Shown here: positions 17,802 to 26,927 of the stretch, piece after piece
Layout: each line of letters starts with the position of its first letter
How positions within the stretch are numbered: position 1 is the stretch's first letter
From: Flavobacterium psychrophilum
GTDB taxonomy: Bacteria; Bacteroidota; Bacteroidia; Flavobacteriales; Flavobacteriaceae
Length of the DNA stretch: 64,000 nt
Assembly (NCBI GenBank): GCA_001708385.1
Contig: CP012388.1
Coordinates: forward strand, 1,984,001 to 2,048,000
Direction of reading: 5' to 3'
Made by a program: the position numbers and the translations under genes
The notes under the pieces: model-generated
Seen by the model: only the letters and a program-made list of their open reading frames with translations
Database searches by the model: none
What the model was told of the DNA's origin: nothing

Positions 17802-18155
17802 CTATTTATTTACCACAACAGCATCTGGTGCCCACTTCTTAACTTCAGCAACTCTGCTGTCGGCAAAGTCCACTTCGTTTAAAACAGCTCCCGTCCAAAA
17901 AAACCATTTCCCGGTCTTTTGTCCGTTAGCATATTCTCCCATGGATTGTTTTGTTCCGTTTTCGTTAAAAGCAGTCCAGCTTCCGTGCAGTTTACCGTCT
18001 TTGTAAAAACCTTCTTGTTTAATGTTACCGTTCTCGTAATAATAAGTGGCTTTTACTATATTGTTCTCTACAGAGAATTTATGATCGTTTGTTTGAGTTT
18101 GGGCAGATAACACACCTGCTGACAGCAGCAATCCGGCAAATAATATCTTTTTCAT
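17802..18155 (-). CDS. Small exported MORN-repeat (YwqK-like) protein
   Basis: A 117-aa protein starting with a signal peptide (KKILFAGLLLSAGVLSA, then QTQ). The mature part carries MORN-type beta repeats: YYENGNIKQEGFYKDGKLHG, then FNENGTKQSMGEYANGQKTG, then KWFFW. YwqK-like relatives have been labelled toxin-antitoxin components by automated pipelines, but nothing here supports that. The frame extends 12 codons upstream without a plausible signal, so MKKIL is chosen as the start. It is probably monocistronic, with the terminator at 17751 at its 3' end. Confidence 0.8.
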   Translation of the reverse strand: MKKILFAGLLLSAGVLSAQTQTNDHKFSVENNIVKATYYYENGNIKQEGFYKDGKLHGSWTAFNENGTKQSMGEYANGQKTGKWFFWTGAVLNEVDFADSRVAEVKKWAPDAVVVNK

Positions 18156-18403
18156 ATCAGTTTTGTGTTTTAAAGTTGTAATTAGTATCAATCTCTATAA
18201 CAAATTTATAGAATTAAATTTACACAAAAGACACAATTACGTAACAATTTGGTAACATACATGAAAACTTAACATTGGAAAATTGTAAAATCTGCGTAAA
18301 CACCAATAATAACTAGTGTTTACAACGATATGCGCAAAATAGCATTTTTCTAATTTTTCCGTTTTTATGCTGTATAAAATGCACTTCAAAGACTGTTATA
18401 AAA
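18156..18403. other. AT-rich intergenic region, no gene seen
   Basis: About 250 bases between the MORN gene and the terminator of the thioredoxin-like gene. I see no ORF with a start and credible product on either strand and no RNA gene. It must hold the promoter of the MORN gene, but I could not place a strong consensus match. Confidence 0.5.
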
Positions 18404-18429
18404 CAAAAAACCACGCCTGAACGTGGTTT
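18404..18429 (-). terminator. Terminator after the TlpA-like gene
   Basis: An 8-bp stem AAACCACG / CGTGGTTT with a 6-base loop. On the minus strand the stem runs into a T-rich stretch. It lies 30 bases past the stop at 18459. Confidence 0.8.
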
Positions 18430-18458
18430 GGTAACATTAACTTAACATTGTATTTTTC

Positions 18459-19445
18459 TTATTTAAGCAGTGTATCAAGTTGTGCTGTAAGTTCCGGATC
18501 TGATGGGCGTTTAGCATTAGCATCAACAACTTTTCCATCAGGGCCTATAAGAATAAATCTTGGTATAGAGGTAACCCCGAATGCCTGAGCAAATGATGAA
18601 CTCCAGTCTTTATCTGCAAAAAGCTGAACGCCGCCAAGAGATTTCTCAGTTACCATTTTTTTCCATTTCTCATGGTCTTTAACCTGGTCGATAGAAATAC
18701 TAACGAACTCGATTTTCTTACCGTGGTACTTCTCTTCTACTTTTTGTAAAAAAGGAATTTCCTGACGGCATGGTCCACACCATGTAGCCCACATATCGAT
18801 GTAAACATATTTACCTTTAAAATCTTCTAGTTTTGTAGTACCGCCTTTAAAGTTTTCGTAAGCGAAAGAAGGTGAAGGCTGACCTATCATTTTAGCTGCT
18901 TTAGCCGCCTGCTCTGCTTCTGCAGCTATCTGCTGTTTCTGACCTGCTAATTGCTGTGTAAGTACCGTACGGAAAGTTAAATCCAATGCTGGGTCTTTAA
19001 GGTCACTTTCGCTTTTCGTCAAAAAGTCATTGATCAATTTAGTTTGTTCTGCCGGATCGGTAACTTTACCTATCTTCTCACCAAAAGCTTCCTGGTCAAG
19101 CGCCATTTTAGCTAAAAGGTTGTTTTCTTTTTCACCTTTACCTTTATACTTGATAGATTCATCAAACATCTTGGCATCCATTGTAAGGGCAAGGTCAAAA
19201 CCTGGCTTAAGGTACAATGATGTTGTTTCGGCACCGTCAAATAACTGGTAGAAACCAGGGTCTGCAGGAAACTCACCCTTAAATTCGCCTTTAGCGTTAG
19301 ATGTCATTACCTTAATAATATTACGCTGGCCGCGTATTTTTAATGTGTCGCTGTTACGGTTCTGTATTTTCGCCGTAAATTTTACGTCTTGTGCGTATGC
19401 TCCACCTGCAAAAGCAAAAAGAAGCAGCAATGCAATTTTTTTCAT
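18459..19445 (-). CDS. Periplasmic TlpA/ResA-like thiol-disulfide oxidoreductase with DUF4369-type N-terminus
   Basis: A 328-aa exported thioredoxin-fold protein. It has a signal peptide (KKIALLLLFAFAGGAYA, then QDV), an N-terminal beta-rich domain of the DUF4369 type (about residues 20-110), a helical Ala/Gln/Glu-rich middle, and a C-terminal AhpC/TSA-thioredoxin domain from about residue 190. The redox motif is WCGPC, with Cys223 and Cys226, preceded by YIDMWAT. A cis-Pro segment (VTSIPRFILIGPDG) follows. Such proteins reduce or exchange disulfides in the periplasm, for example in cytochrome c maturation; the partner here is unknown. It ends in the terminator at 18404. Confidence 0.93.
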   Translation of the reverse strand: MKKIALLLLFAFAGGAYAQDVKFTAKIQNRNSDTLKIRGQRNIIKVMTSNAKGEFKGEFPADPGFYQLFDGAETTSLYLKPGFDLALTMDAKMFDESIKYKGKGEKENNLLAKMALDQEAFGEKIGKVTDPAEQTKLINDFLTKSESDLKDPALDLTFRTVLTQQLAGQKQQIAAEAEQAAKAAKMIGQPSPSFAYENFKGGTTKLEDFKGKYVYIDMWATWCGPCRQEIPFLQKVEEKYHGKKIEFVSISIDQVKDHEKWKKMVTEKSLGGVQLFADKDWSSSFAQAFGVTSIPRFILIGPDGKVVDANAKRPSDPELTAQLDTLLK

Positions 19446-19617
19446 GTTTTAGGTTTTTGTTGATGGTATAAAGATATTCAATAGCATTAAAAGTATAACA
19501 CGAGGTTAATATTTTAACAATCTTATCTAAAAAGCTCAAATTGGGCAGACTTTTTGTGCATTTACACTTAAATTGCTATGCCTGCCAAAACTTTATAAAC
19601 GGAATAAAGCATTATTT

Positions 19618-20193
19618 ATGAAAACACTGCCTTACTATTTTATTAAAGAAAAAGCATTATACCTTGTTTTTACCATTGTATTTTTAGTTTCCTGTAAAGG
19701 AAAAGTTGAAACTGTAAATGTAGAAAACAGGTATTCTCTTGATGTGCCGGCCGACTTTAAACAGGTAAAAGACCTTAATGAAGAAGCATCATTACAATAT
19801 CAGAATGCATTAAAGGAACTATACGTAATCGTAATTGACGAACCCAAATCGCAACTTACAAAGGCTATTGACGAAAATGAGCTGCAAGACACCTACAGTA
19901 ATACACTGGAAGGCTATTCTAAATTGATTACAGATGGAATGGATGCTTCTATCTCCATTAAAAAGATGCCCGATTTTGTAAACAAGACTATCAATGGGTT
20001 AAAAGCACGGGAGCTTTCTTTTGAAGGGCTTTCATCGGGTAACCGTGTGTACTGGAAGCTTGCTTTTATTGAAGGCAATAACCGGTATTATCAAATTATG
20101 GTATGGACGCTCGCCGACAATCACAAGAAACATGAAAAAGAAATGCAGGCTATTATAAACTCCTTTAAAGAGACCGATAAAAGCAAAAATTAA
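19618..20193 (+). CDS. Lipoprotein of unknown function
   Basis: A 191-aa protein with a lipoprotein signal: a hydrophobic stretch (ALYLVFTIVFLVS) and then Cys in LVSC, the likely lipidated residue. The mature part begins KGKVETVNVENRYSLDVPADF and is mixed alpha/beta, loosely like the PsbP-type fold of other Bacteroidetes lipoproteins, but I cannot assign it. The frame extends upstream to 19573; those 15 residues do not improve the signal, so ATG 19618 is chosen. aspS starts 70 bp later from its own promoter. Confidence 0.7.
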   Translation: MKTLPYYFIKEKALYLVFTIVFLVSCKGKVETVNVENRYSLDVPADFKQVKDLNEEASLQYQNALKELYVIVIDEPKSQLTKAIDENELQDTYSNTLEGYSKLITDGMDASISIKKMPDFVNKTINGLKARELSFEGLSSGNRVYWKLAFIEGNNRYYQIMVWTLADNHKKHEKEMQAIINSFKETDKSKN

Positions 20194-20208
20194 TACTAGG
20201 CAATGTTT

Positions 20209-20241
20209 TTTGTGCTTTGTAAACATTAGTTGCTAAATTTG
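20209..20241 (+). promoter_or_regulatory. Putative aspS promoter
   Basis: TTTG at 20209-20212, a 21-base gap, then TAAATTTG at 20234-20241, matching the Bacteroidetes elements, 22 bases before the aspS start. Confidence 0.5.
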
Positions 20242-20263
20242 CACTTCAAAATTTTATCAAGTA

Positions 20264-22018
20264 ATGTATAGAAGCCATAATTGTGGAGAGCTTACAGCTT
20301 CACATATCAACCAGGAAGTAACATTAGCCGGATGGGTGCAAAAATCGCGTAACAAGGGGTTCCTTATATGGGTAGACCTACGAGATCGTTACGGTGTAAC
20401 ACAATTAATTTTTGATGAGGCACGTACACAAAAAGAAGTTTTTGAAAAGGCCGCTACATTAGGACGTGAATTTGTTATTCAGGTTAAAGGTACTGTTATA
20501 GAGCGTGAATCTAAAAACGCAGGCATGGCTACCGGAGATGTAGAGATCCTGGTAAGTGAGCTTACTATACTTAATGCATCAATTGTACCTCCTTTCACTA
20601 TAGAAGACGAAACCGATGGTGGTGAAGATATCCGTATGAAATACCGTTATCTTGACATTCGCCGTAACCCGGTAAAAAATAGCCTTCTTTTCCGTCACAA
20701 AGTGGCTATGGAAGTAAGGAACTATCTTTCGACACAAGGTTTTGTAGAGGTAGAAACACCTGTACTTATTAAGTCTACACCGGAAGGCGCACGTGACTTT
20801 GTTGTGCCTTCACGTATGAACCCGGGTCAGTTTTACGCGTTACCGCAATCACCACAAACATTTAAGCAATTGCTTATGGTAGGTGGTATGGATAAATATT
20901 TCCAGATCGTGAAATGTTTCCGTGATGAAGATTTACGTGCCGACCGCCAGCCTGAGTTTACACAGATTGACTGTGAAATGGCTTTTGTTGAGCAGGAAGA
21001 TATTATTGGTGTATTTGAAGGGCTTGCCAGCCACCTTCTTAAAGAAGTTAAAGGTATTGACACCGGAAAATTCCCGAGGATGACCTATGACGAAGCCATG
21101 AGAAAATATGGTAACGACAAACCGGATATCCGTTTCGGAATGGAATTTGGAGAACTAAACGAAGTAACACAACATAAAGATTTTGCAGTATTTAATACTT
21201 CAGAACTTGTAGTTGGTATTGCAGTACCGGGCGCTGCTACTTACACACGTAAGGAAATAGACGGGCTTATCGAGTGGGTAAAACGCCCTCAGGTAGGTGC
21301 AAGCGGTATGGTATATGCAAAATATGAGGCAGATGGCTCAATAAAATCATCTGTAGATAAATTCTACGATCAGGAAGACCTTAAGAAATGGGCAGAGATT
21401 ACAGGTGCGCAACCGGGCGACCTTATATTAGTACTTTCGGGAGATGCGTTTAAAACACGTACCCGCCTTAGCGCATTGCGTATGGAACTTGCTACACGCC
21501 TTGGCCTAAGAAACCCTGAAGTATTTGCTCCGCTATGGGTTGTAGATTTCCCTCTGTTAGAGTGGGATGAAGACAGTGAGCGTTTCCACGCGATGCACCA
21601 CCCATTTACGTCGCCTAAGCCGGAAGATATTGCACTTCTTGAAACAAACCCTGGCGCTGTAAGGGCTAATGCGTATGACCTTGTACTTAACGGTAACGAA
21701 ATAGGCGGAGGATCTATCAGGATTCATGATAAAGCTACGCAGGCACTTATGTTTAAATACCTGGGCTTTACTGAAGAACAGGCTAAAGCACAGTTTGGTT
21801 TCCTTATGGATGCCTTCCAGTACGGAGCACCGCCACACGGTGGTCTTGCCTTCGGTTTTGACAGGCTTGTTGCGATACTTGGCGGACAGGAAACTATTCG
21901 TGATTTTATTGCATTCCCTAAAAACAATTCGGGCCGTGATGTAATGATCGATGCACCATCTGTTATTGATGAAGCACAGCTTACAGAACTTAGCATTAAA
22001 ACGAATGTAGCGCAGTAA
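20264..22018 (+). CDS. aspS: Aspartyl-tRNA synthetase
   Basis: A 584-aa class II synthetase that charges tRNA-Asp with aspartate. The N-terminal OB-fold anticodon-binding domain ([19 protein letters not shown]) is followed by class II motif 1 ([20 protein letters not shown]), motif 2 ([19 protein letters not shown]), the bacterial GAD insertion domain in the middle, and motif 3 ([14 protein letters not shown]). The catalytic loop signature YALPQSPQ is present. The full bacterial length and the GAD insert mark it as the bacterial type. A discriminating versus non-discriminating role (AspRS charging tRNA-Asn too) cannot be decided by eye. Confidence 0.98.
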   Translation: MYRSHNCGELTASHINQEVTLAGWVQKSRNKGFLIWVDLRDRYGVTQLIFDEARTQKEVFEKAATLGREFVIQVKGTVIERESKNAGMATGDVEILVSELTILNASIVPPFTIEDETDGGEDIRMKYRYLDIRRNPVKNSLLFRHKVAMEVRNYLSTQGFVEVETPVLIKSTPEGARDFVVPSRMNPGQFYALPQSPQTFKQLLMVGGMDKYFQIVKCFRDEDLRADRQPEFTQIDCEMAFVEQEDIIGVFEGLASHLLKEVKGIDTGKFPRMTYDEAMRKYGNDKPDIRFGMEFGELNEVTQHKDFAVFNTSELVVGIAVPGAATYTRKEIDGLIEWVKRPQVGASGMVYAKYEADGSIKSSVDKFYDQEDLKKWAEITGAQPGDLILVLSGDAFKTRTRLSALRMELATRLGLRNPEVFAPLWVVDFPLLEWDEDSERFHAMHHPFTSPKPEDIALLETNPGAVRANAYDLVLNGNEIGGGSIRIHDKATQALMFKYLGFTEEQAKAQFGFLMDAFQYGAPPHGGLAFGFDRLVAILGGQETIRDFIAFPKNNSGRDVMIDAPSVIDEAQLTELSIKTNVAQ

Positions 22019-22036
22019 GCTATTTTATGATATTAC

Positions 22037-22067
22037 AAAGGCAGCACAATGTGCTGCCTTTTCTTTT
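22037..22067 (+). terminator. Terminator after aspS
   Basis: An 11-bp stem AAAGGCAGCAC / GTGCTGCCTTT with a 3-base loop, followed by TCTTTTTA, 18 bases after the stop. It abuts the stop codon of the convergent gene and could act both ways. Confidence 0.88.
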
Positions 22068-22615
22068 TATAGGTTCTCAGTATCTTCGAGATTAATTTCT
22101 TTTTGGATGATTTTACCAGAATTCTTTCTTTCTGATTTAAGTTCTCCGGCCTTCCATTTCCCATAATAATTAGCTCCCCTTAAACTCCTTTCAGCCAAAC
22201 CGGAACCCTGCCGAACCATCATGCCATTGAACCGGCAATCTTCATATGGACAATTGTGTTTAGAATAAACACCAAAATTACGGTGCTTAATACGTTTGTC
22301 TTTTAGTGTCTTTTCCTGATAACTCCACAAATCTACCCACATCTGGTGAGTATCACCTTCTGTCAACTCCTGCCCTATAGTACTAACACCAATATACGTT
22401 TCAGGATCTTTTATCTGTAAGAAATCAAACTGCTTTTTAAAAAAAGAATGTGCATACTCCCTAACCTCAATTTTTTGTTCTGTATCCAGCTTTTCATTTT
22501 CTGTTAGCGAACGATAAAGACCCAGCGTATTAAAGTCGGTATATTTTTTATGGTTCTCTATACAATCAAAGTACTCTTTAAAAGTAAACGTGTTGAATTT
22601 TCTATCTATTTTCAT
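22067..22615 (-). CDS. Protein of unknown function with a C-x4-C-x11-G basic segment
   Basis: A 182-aa soluble protein without a signal peptide; I do not recognise the family. It is rich in Lys, Glu, Tyr and Phe. The central part has HNCPYEDCRFNGMM, a Cys-x4-Cys pair that could bind a metal or be a disulfide, followed by a basic C-terminal tail (KAGELKSERKNSGKIIQKE). It is convergent with aspS and divergent from the beta-barrel gene at 22686. The ATG at 22615 is the only good start. Confidence 0.65.
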   Translation of the reverse strand: MKIDRKFNTFTFKEYFDCIENHKKYTDFNTLGLYRSLTENEKLDTEQKIEVREYAHSFFKKQFDFLQIKDPETYIGVSTIGQELTEGDTHQMWVDLWSYQEKTLKDKRIKHRNFGVYSKHNCPYEDCRFNGMMVRQGSGLAERSLRGANYYGKWKAGELKSERKNSGKIIQKEINLEDTENL

Positions 22616-22685
22616 ACATCATATTTTTTTCCAGATTGTAAAAATAGTAATACTTTCGCCTCGTAATTCAATCAATCATAATCAA

Positions 22686-23333
22686 ATGAAAAAACTATTA
22701 CTTACCCTGGCGCTTTCAGCATCGTTCTTTGCATCGGCACAAAACAATCTAAAATTTAGCTTTAATGCCGGGGCTACATTATCTGATGTTAGAGGTAATG
22801 AAGAACTTGACCGTTACAAAAACGCATTAGACTACCTTGTTGGCTTGTCTTTAGAACTTCCTTTAAATGATAACTTTTCGGTATTTGCTAATGTAAACTA
22901 CGAAAGGAAAAGTTTTGTACAAAAGATACAATTTGAGTCCGGAGGGTTTGATCCTGTAATAAACCCTGATAATATTGACAAAGCTAATTTAAGAGGAACA
23001 CTTCAATACATATCTGTTCCGATAAACGTTAAGTATTACTTTGGCACTAAGAAAAACTTTTATGTTCATGCAGGACCATATACAGCCGTGTTTATAGATG
23101 ATAAATTTAAATTTAACGGTGACGAAGTACGGGAACTTACCGGCAGCAGCGATTTTAAAACGCTTGATTTTGGAATTACAGCCGGAGCAGGCGCACAATT
23201 TAGCCTCGACCCGAAACATAACCTAAGTATTGGCGTGAGAAACAACCTGGGCCTTGCTAACGTTAGTAAGATGGGCGCAGATGTACGAACAAATGCATTA
23301 AATCTGGTTATTATATTCGAATCTATACTGTAA
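22686..23333 (+). CDS. PorT-family outer-membrane beta-barrel protein
   Basis: A 215-aa exported protein with a signal peptide (KKLLLTLALSASFFASA, then QNN). The mature part has alternating strands typical of the outer-membrane barrel family common in Bacteroidetes: KFSFNAGATLSDV, then FSVFANVNYERKSF, then LQYISVPINVKYYFG, FYVHAGPYTAVFID, and a final strand ALNLVIIFESIL. The frame reaches back to 22590, but the signal peptide starts at ATG 22686, which is used. Function is unknown; porin-like or structural roles are possible. Confidence 0.8.
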   Translation: MKKLLLTLALSASFFASAQNNLKFSFNAGATLSDVRGNEELDRYKNALDYLVGLSLELPLNDNFSVFANVNYERKSFVQKIQFESGGFDPVINPDNIDKANLRGTLQYISVPINVKYYFGTKKNFYVHAGPYTAVFIDDKFKFNGDEVRELTGSSDFKTLDFGITAGAGAQFSLDPKHNLSIGVRNNLGLANVSKMGADVRTNALNLVIIFESIL

Positions 23334-23654
23334 CAATTTCTTTAAATAAGAAGACTCGCAATTGAGGAGCTTTTCTTGCAATTTTGACAACTTAAGTTTC
23401 GATATAAACCTGCAAATAAGCCTAATTTACAAAAGCATCTGCTATAATCGAAAACTGGAAAACCAAAAATACCTTATTGCTTACAAATGAAGAATAGTAA
23501 ATTCAGGAATATTTTGAATGATTGACAAAATACTATCAATACTGTTTTTAATTATCAGTTAAACAAATTTATATTAACTTTTTTAACTCATAATTTCATT
23601 ATATCATAATTAATTTTATCTTTGATTATTATTAATTATTTTTTATTATACCAA
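23334..23654. other. AT-rich intergenic region before the cold shock gene
   Basis: About 320 bases with no credible ORF or RNA gene on either strand. It contains the csp promoter at its right end. No perfect terminator hairpin for the upstream barrel gene was found. Confidence 0.5.
23617..23624 (+). promoter_or_regulatory. Putative -7 element for the cold shock gene
   Basis: TATCTTTG matches TAnnTTTG. A TTTC at 23594-23597 lies at the right spacing for an imperfect -33. The leader would be about 25 bases. Confidence 0.4.
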
Positions 23655-23849
23655 ATGCGAACAGGCAAAGTTAAATTTTTCATTGAATCCAAAGGTTATG
23701 GATTCATTACTGACGACGAAACAGGAAAAGACATTTTCGTTCATGCTACAGGTCTAAACGCAGAAAATCTGCAGGAAGGCGACAAAGTTAGTTTTGTAGA
23801 AGAAGAAGGAAAAAAAGGCAAAGTAGCTGCTAAAGTCGCAGCACTTTAA
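23655..23849 (+). CDS. Cold shock domain protein (CspA-like)
   Basis: A 64-aa single-domain OB-fold RNA/ssDNA-binding protein, the standard size for bacterial Csp. The two nucleic-acid-binding motifs are clear: GYGFITDD (RNP1 type) and DIFVHATG (RNP2 type), after the start MRTGKVKFF. Such proteins melt RNA structure and are often induced by cold or used in stationary phase. The frame extends 11 codons upstream, but that is the promoter-leader region and not part of the domain. A terminator follows at 23890. Confidence 0.95.
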   Translation: MRTGKVKFFIESKGYGFITDDETGKDIFVHATGLNAENLQEGDKVSFVEEEGKKGKVAAKVAAL

Positions 23850-23889
23850 GCCATATATAGTATCTACCAACCAACCTTTAAGCTAAATT

Positions 23890-23914
23890 AAACCGCCCTA
23901 TTGGACGGTTTTTT
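23890..23914 (+). terminator. Terminator after the cold shock gene
   Basis: An AAACCG / CGGTTT stem, extended inward by two GC pairs past one C-A mismatch, TATT loop, then TTTT. It lies 40 bases after the stop. Confidence 0.75.
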
Positions 23915-24083
23915 AGTATAAAATCATTTCGAAATATAATTTTTTTACTCTTTTATTAAGATATCCTTAACAATCTTAAATTTATAGGGTAAGTTCCTTA
24001 GCAAGTCTGCAATTATTACCAAATCCAAATTTATTTAGAACCAATAAAAATTAAGGTTTTATTCCTTTTCTCTCAAAAAAACG

Positions 24084-24115
24084 TTGAGTTTCTTCATCAG
24101 CGAGCGTTATATTTG
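24084..24115 (+). promoter_or_regulatory. Putative promoter of the nuo operon
   Basis: TTG at 24084-24086, a 21-base gap, then TATATTTG at 24108-24115, an exact TAnnTTTG. The nuoA start is 28 bases downstream. No other strong promoter match was noticed within the closely packed operon. Confidence 0.5.
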
Positions 24116-24143
24116 TGAATTGTTTTTAAATTAAACATTAGCT

Positions 24144-24509
24144 ATGCAGACAAATCAGGCAGATTATTTTCCAATATTAATGCAAATGCTTCTTGCAGTT
24201 GGATTTGTGGCCGGCACCATATTCGTGTCTGGCAAACTGGGACCTCAAAGAAATTCGGTTAACAAAGACAAGAATTTTGAGTGTGGTATAGAATCAGTTG
24301 GTAATGCGCGTATACCGTTCTCGGTAAAATACTTCCTGGTAGCTATACTTTTCGTATTATTTGATGTTGAAGTAATATTCATGTACCCATGGGCGGTTAA
24401 CTTCCGTACAATGGGTGTGGAAGGACTTATAAAAATGGGAATCTTTATGACGCTTCTTGTAGTAGGATTTTTCTACGTGATGAAGAAAAAAGGTTTGGAG
24501 TGGGAATAA
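24144..24509 (+). CDS. nuoA: NADH-quinone oxidoreductase subunit A
   Basis: A 121-aa inner-membrane subunit of complex I. Three membrane helices are visible (LMQMLLAVGFVAGTIFVSG, VKYFLVAILFVLFDVEVIFM and MGIFMTLLVVGFFYVM). The conserved loop NFECGIES carries the Cys of the TM1-2 loop, and FDVEVIF holds the acidic pair of TM2. It is the first gene of the complete nuoA-N run; 63 bp separate it from nuoB. Confidence 0.96.
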   Translation: MQTNQADYFPILMQMLLAVGFVAGTIFVSGKLGPQRNSVNKDKNFECGIESVGNARIPFSVKYFLVAILFVLFDVEVIFMYPWAVNFRTMGVEGLIKMGIFMTLLVVGFFYVMKKKGLEWE

Positions 24510-24572
24510 ATGAAGGAGGAATGGGTATGATTTTTGAAATTAATACCCTGATAATCAAAAACTAAATTTACA

Positions 24573-25124
24573 ATGAGCAATTCATCAGACATAAAATTAG
24601 TCGACGCTCCCGACGGATACGAAGGGAACGGCTTTTTTGCAACTAAACTGGATACGGTTGTAGGTATGGCACGTGCCAACTCACTTTGGCCACTGCCTTT
24701 TGCAACTTCATGCTGTGGTATAGAATTCATGGCAACAATGGCGGCACACTATGATGTGGCGCGTTTCGGATCGGAACGTATGAGTTTTTCGCCACGCCAG
24801 GCAGATATGCTTTTGGTTATGGGAACCATCGCTAAAAAAATGGCACCAATTTTACGCCAGGTATACGAACAGATGGCTGAACCAAGATGGGTTATCGCTG
24901 TAGGCGCATGTGCATCTTCAGGTGGTATTTTTGATACGTACTCTGTACTTCAGGGTATAGACAAAGTAATTCCTGTAGACGTTTATGTACCGGGATGCCC
25001 TCCAAGGCCGGAGCAGATATTGGACGGTATCATGAAACTTCAGGATATTGTACGATCTGAATCAGTTAGAAGAAGAAGCTCTGAAGAGTACAAAGAACTA
25101 TTGGCTTCTTATAATATTTCATAA
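24573..25124 (+). CDS. nuoB: NADH-quinone oxidoreductase subunit B
   Basis: A 183-aa peripheral-arm subunit that carries the terminal 4Fe-4S cluster N2, which passes electrons to the quinone. All four ligands are visible: the adjacent Cys47 and Cys48 in ATSCCGIEF, Cys113 in VGACASSGG, and Cys142 in VPGCPPRPE. The quinone-pocket segment ARFGSERMS is present. nuoC starts 7 bp after its stop. Confidence 0.97.
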   Translation: MSNSSDIKLVDAPDGYEGNGFFATKLDTVVGMARANSLWPLPFATSCCGIEFMATMAAHYDVARFGSERMSFSPRQADMLLVMGTIAKKMAPILRQVYEQMAEPRWVIAVGACASSGGIFDTYSVLQGIDKVIPVDVYVPGCPPRPEQILDGIMKLQDIVRSESVRRRSSEEYKELLASYNIS

Positions 25125-25131
25125 GTTAAAA

Positions 25132-25653
25132 ATGGCTTTAGAAACAACAGTTATACAGGATAAACTTACCGGACAGTTCGGTGAACATGTTACCGGCTTT
25201 ATCCAGCAACACGATATATTTTCTTTTGAAGTAGCTCCGGACGCAATGTCTGAAGTTATGGGTTTCCTTAAAAACGACACTGTGCTTCGTTTCAACTTCC
25301 TTACTGATGTTTGCGGGGTACACTACCCAGATTCTGAAAAAGACAGGCAGTTTGCTGTTGTATACCACATGCACAACTGGTATGACAACGTAAGGATTCG
25401 CTTTAAATGTTTCCTTAACGGAGATAACCCTGAAATTGCTACGGCTACCGAGCATTTTTTAGGTGCCAACTGGCAGGAGCGCGAAACGTATGATTTCTTC
25501 GGGATTATATTTAAAGGCCACCCTCAGTTGAAAAGAATTTTGAACATGGATGAGATGACCTCTTTCCCGATGCGTAAGGAATTCCCGATGGAAGACGGAG
25601 GAAGAACCGACAAAGATGACCGTTTCTTTGGCCGTACGCAGGATAACTGTTAA
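25132..25653 (+). CDS. nuoC: NADH-quinone oxidoreductase subunit C
   Basis: A 173-aa 30-kDa subunit of the peripheral arm, separate from NuoD here and not fused as in E. coli NuoCD. The family signature ERETYDFFGIIFKGHPQLKR is present, followed by FPMRKEFPMED. The open frame starts inside nuoB at 25048, but the first 28 residues are out-of-frame nuoB sequence, so ATG 25132 (MALETT) is used. Confidence 0.95.
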   Translation: MALETTVIQDKLTGQFGEHVTGFIQQHDIFSFEVAPDAMSEVMGFLKNDTVLRFNFLTDVCGVHYPDSEKDRQFAVVYHMHNWYDNVRIRFKCFLNGDNPEIATATEHFLGANWQERETYDFFGIIFKGHPQLKRILNMDEMTSFPMRKEFPMEDGGRTDKDDRFFGRTQDNC

Positions 25654-25687
25654 TTAATGAAGAACAAGGAACAAATTTTTATATAAA

Positions 25688-26923
25688 ATGTCAGACCTGT
25701 TATTACCACCAGAGCATCGCTATGCCAAGATGATCGAGCAGAAGCAGAATGAAGACGGCAGCGAGCTTTCTATACTTAACCTTGGGCCTACACACCCTGC
25801 AACCCACGGTATCTTTCAGAACATCCTTTTAATGGATGGTGAGAGGATTCTTGATGGCGAAGGAACTGTTGGCTACATTCACCGTGCGTTTGAGAAAATT
25901 GCCGAAAACAGGCCGTTTTACCAGGTTACCCCGCTTACCGACAGGATGAACTACTGTTCTTCTCCTATCAACAATATGGGATGGTGGATGACACTTGAAA
26001 AAGTTCTTGATATTGAAGTTCCTAAAAGAGTGCAGTACCTAAGGGTAATTGTAATGGAGTTGGCGCGTATTGCCGACCACATTATCTGTAACTCGGTATT
26101 GGGTGTAGATACGGGTGCCCTTACGGGTTTCCTTTACGTGTTTCAGTACAGGGAAAAAATTTACGAAATTTACGAAGAGATATGCGGTGCACGCCTTACC
26201 ACTAACATGGGAAGGATTGGCGGTTTTGAAAGAGACTGGAGCCCTGCTGCTTTTAGAAAAATAAACGAATTCCTAGACGAATTCCCTAAAATATGGACGG
26301 AGTTTGAAAGCCTGCTTTCACGAAACAGGATCTTTATGGACCGTACCATTGATGTTGGACCTATATCTGCCGAAAGGGCAATGAGCTACGGCTTTACAGG
26401 GCCTAACCTTCGTGCTGCCGGTGTAGATTATGACATTCGTGTTATGCAGCCGTACAGCTCTTACGAAGATTTTGAATTCAACGTTCCTGTTGGAAAATCG
26501 GGCGATACGTATGACAGGTTCTGCGTTCGTAATGCCGAAGTTTGGGAAAGCTTAAGCATTATCCGCCAGGCTCTGGAAAAACTTCCAGAAGGGCCTTTCC
26601 ATGCTAACGTGCCTGATTATTACCTTCCTCCAAAAGAAGAGGTTTATAACAACATGGAAGCACTTATCTATCACTTTAAAATTGTAATGGGCGAAGTGCC
26701 GGTACCTAAAACCGAAGTATACCACGCGGTAGAAGGCGGTAACGGAGAACTTGGCTTTTACCTTATAACAGACGGAAGCCGTACTGCCTACAGGCTACAC
26801 TTCCGCAGGCCTTGTTTTATTTATTACCAGGCCTTTAACGAAATGGTAAAAGGACAGATGCTTTCTGATGCCATTGCAACATTATCCAGCCTGAATGTTA
26901 TTGCAGGCGAACTAGACGCTTAA
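25688..26923 (+). CDS. nuoD: NADH-quinone oxidoreductase subunit D
   Basis: A 411-aa 49-kDa subunit related to the NiFe-hydrogenase large subunit; with NuoB it forms the quinone-binding site. Signatures are LGPTHPATHG, with the quinone-pocket His, and GYIHRAFEKIAENR. The hydrogenase metal-site cysteines are absent, as expected. The C-terminus RPCFIYYQAF and DAIATLSSLNVIAGELDA match the family end. nuoE begins 4 bp later. Confidence 0.97.
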   Translation: MSDLLLPPEHRYAKMIEQKQNEDGSELSILNLGPTHPATHGIFQNILLMDGERILDGEGTVGYIHRAFEKIAENRPFYQVTPLTDRMNYCSSPINNMGWWMTLEKVLDIEVPKRVQYLRVIVMELARIADHIICNSVLGVDTGALTGFLYVFQYREKIYEIYEEICGARLTTNMGRIGGFERDWSPAAFRKINEFLDEFPKIWTEFESLLSRNRIFMDRTIDVGPISAERAMSYGFTGPNLRAAGVDYDIRVMQPYSSYEDFEFNVPVGKSGDTYDRFCVRNAEVWESLSIIRQALEKLPEGPFHANVPDYYLPPKEEVYNNMEALIYHFKIVMGEVPVPKTEVYHAVEGGNGELGFYLITDGSRTAYRLHFRRPCFIYYQAFNEMVKGQMLSDAIATLSSLNVIAGELDA

Positions 26924-26927
26924 GATT

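Noticed and set aside
17802..18155. Toxin-antitoxin component
   Set aside because: Automated names for YwqK-like repeats suggest it, but the protein has a signal peptide and no toxin partner lies nearby.
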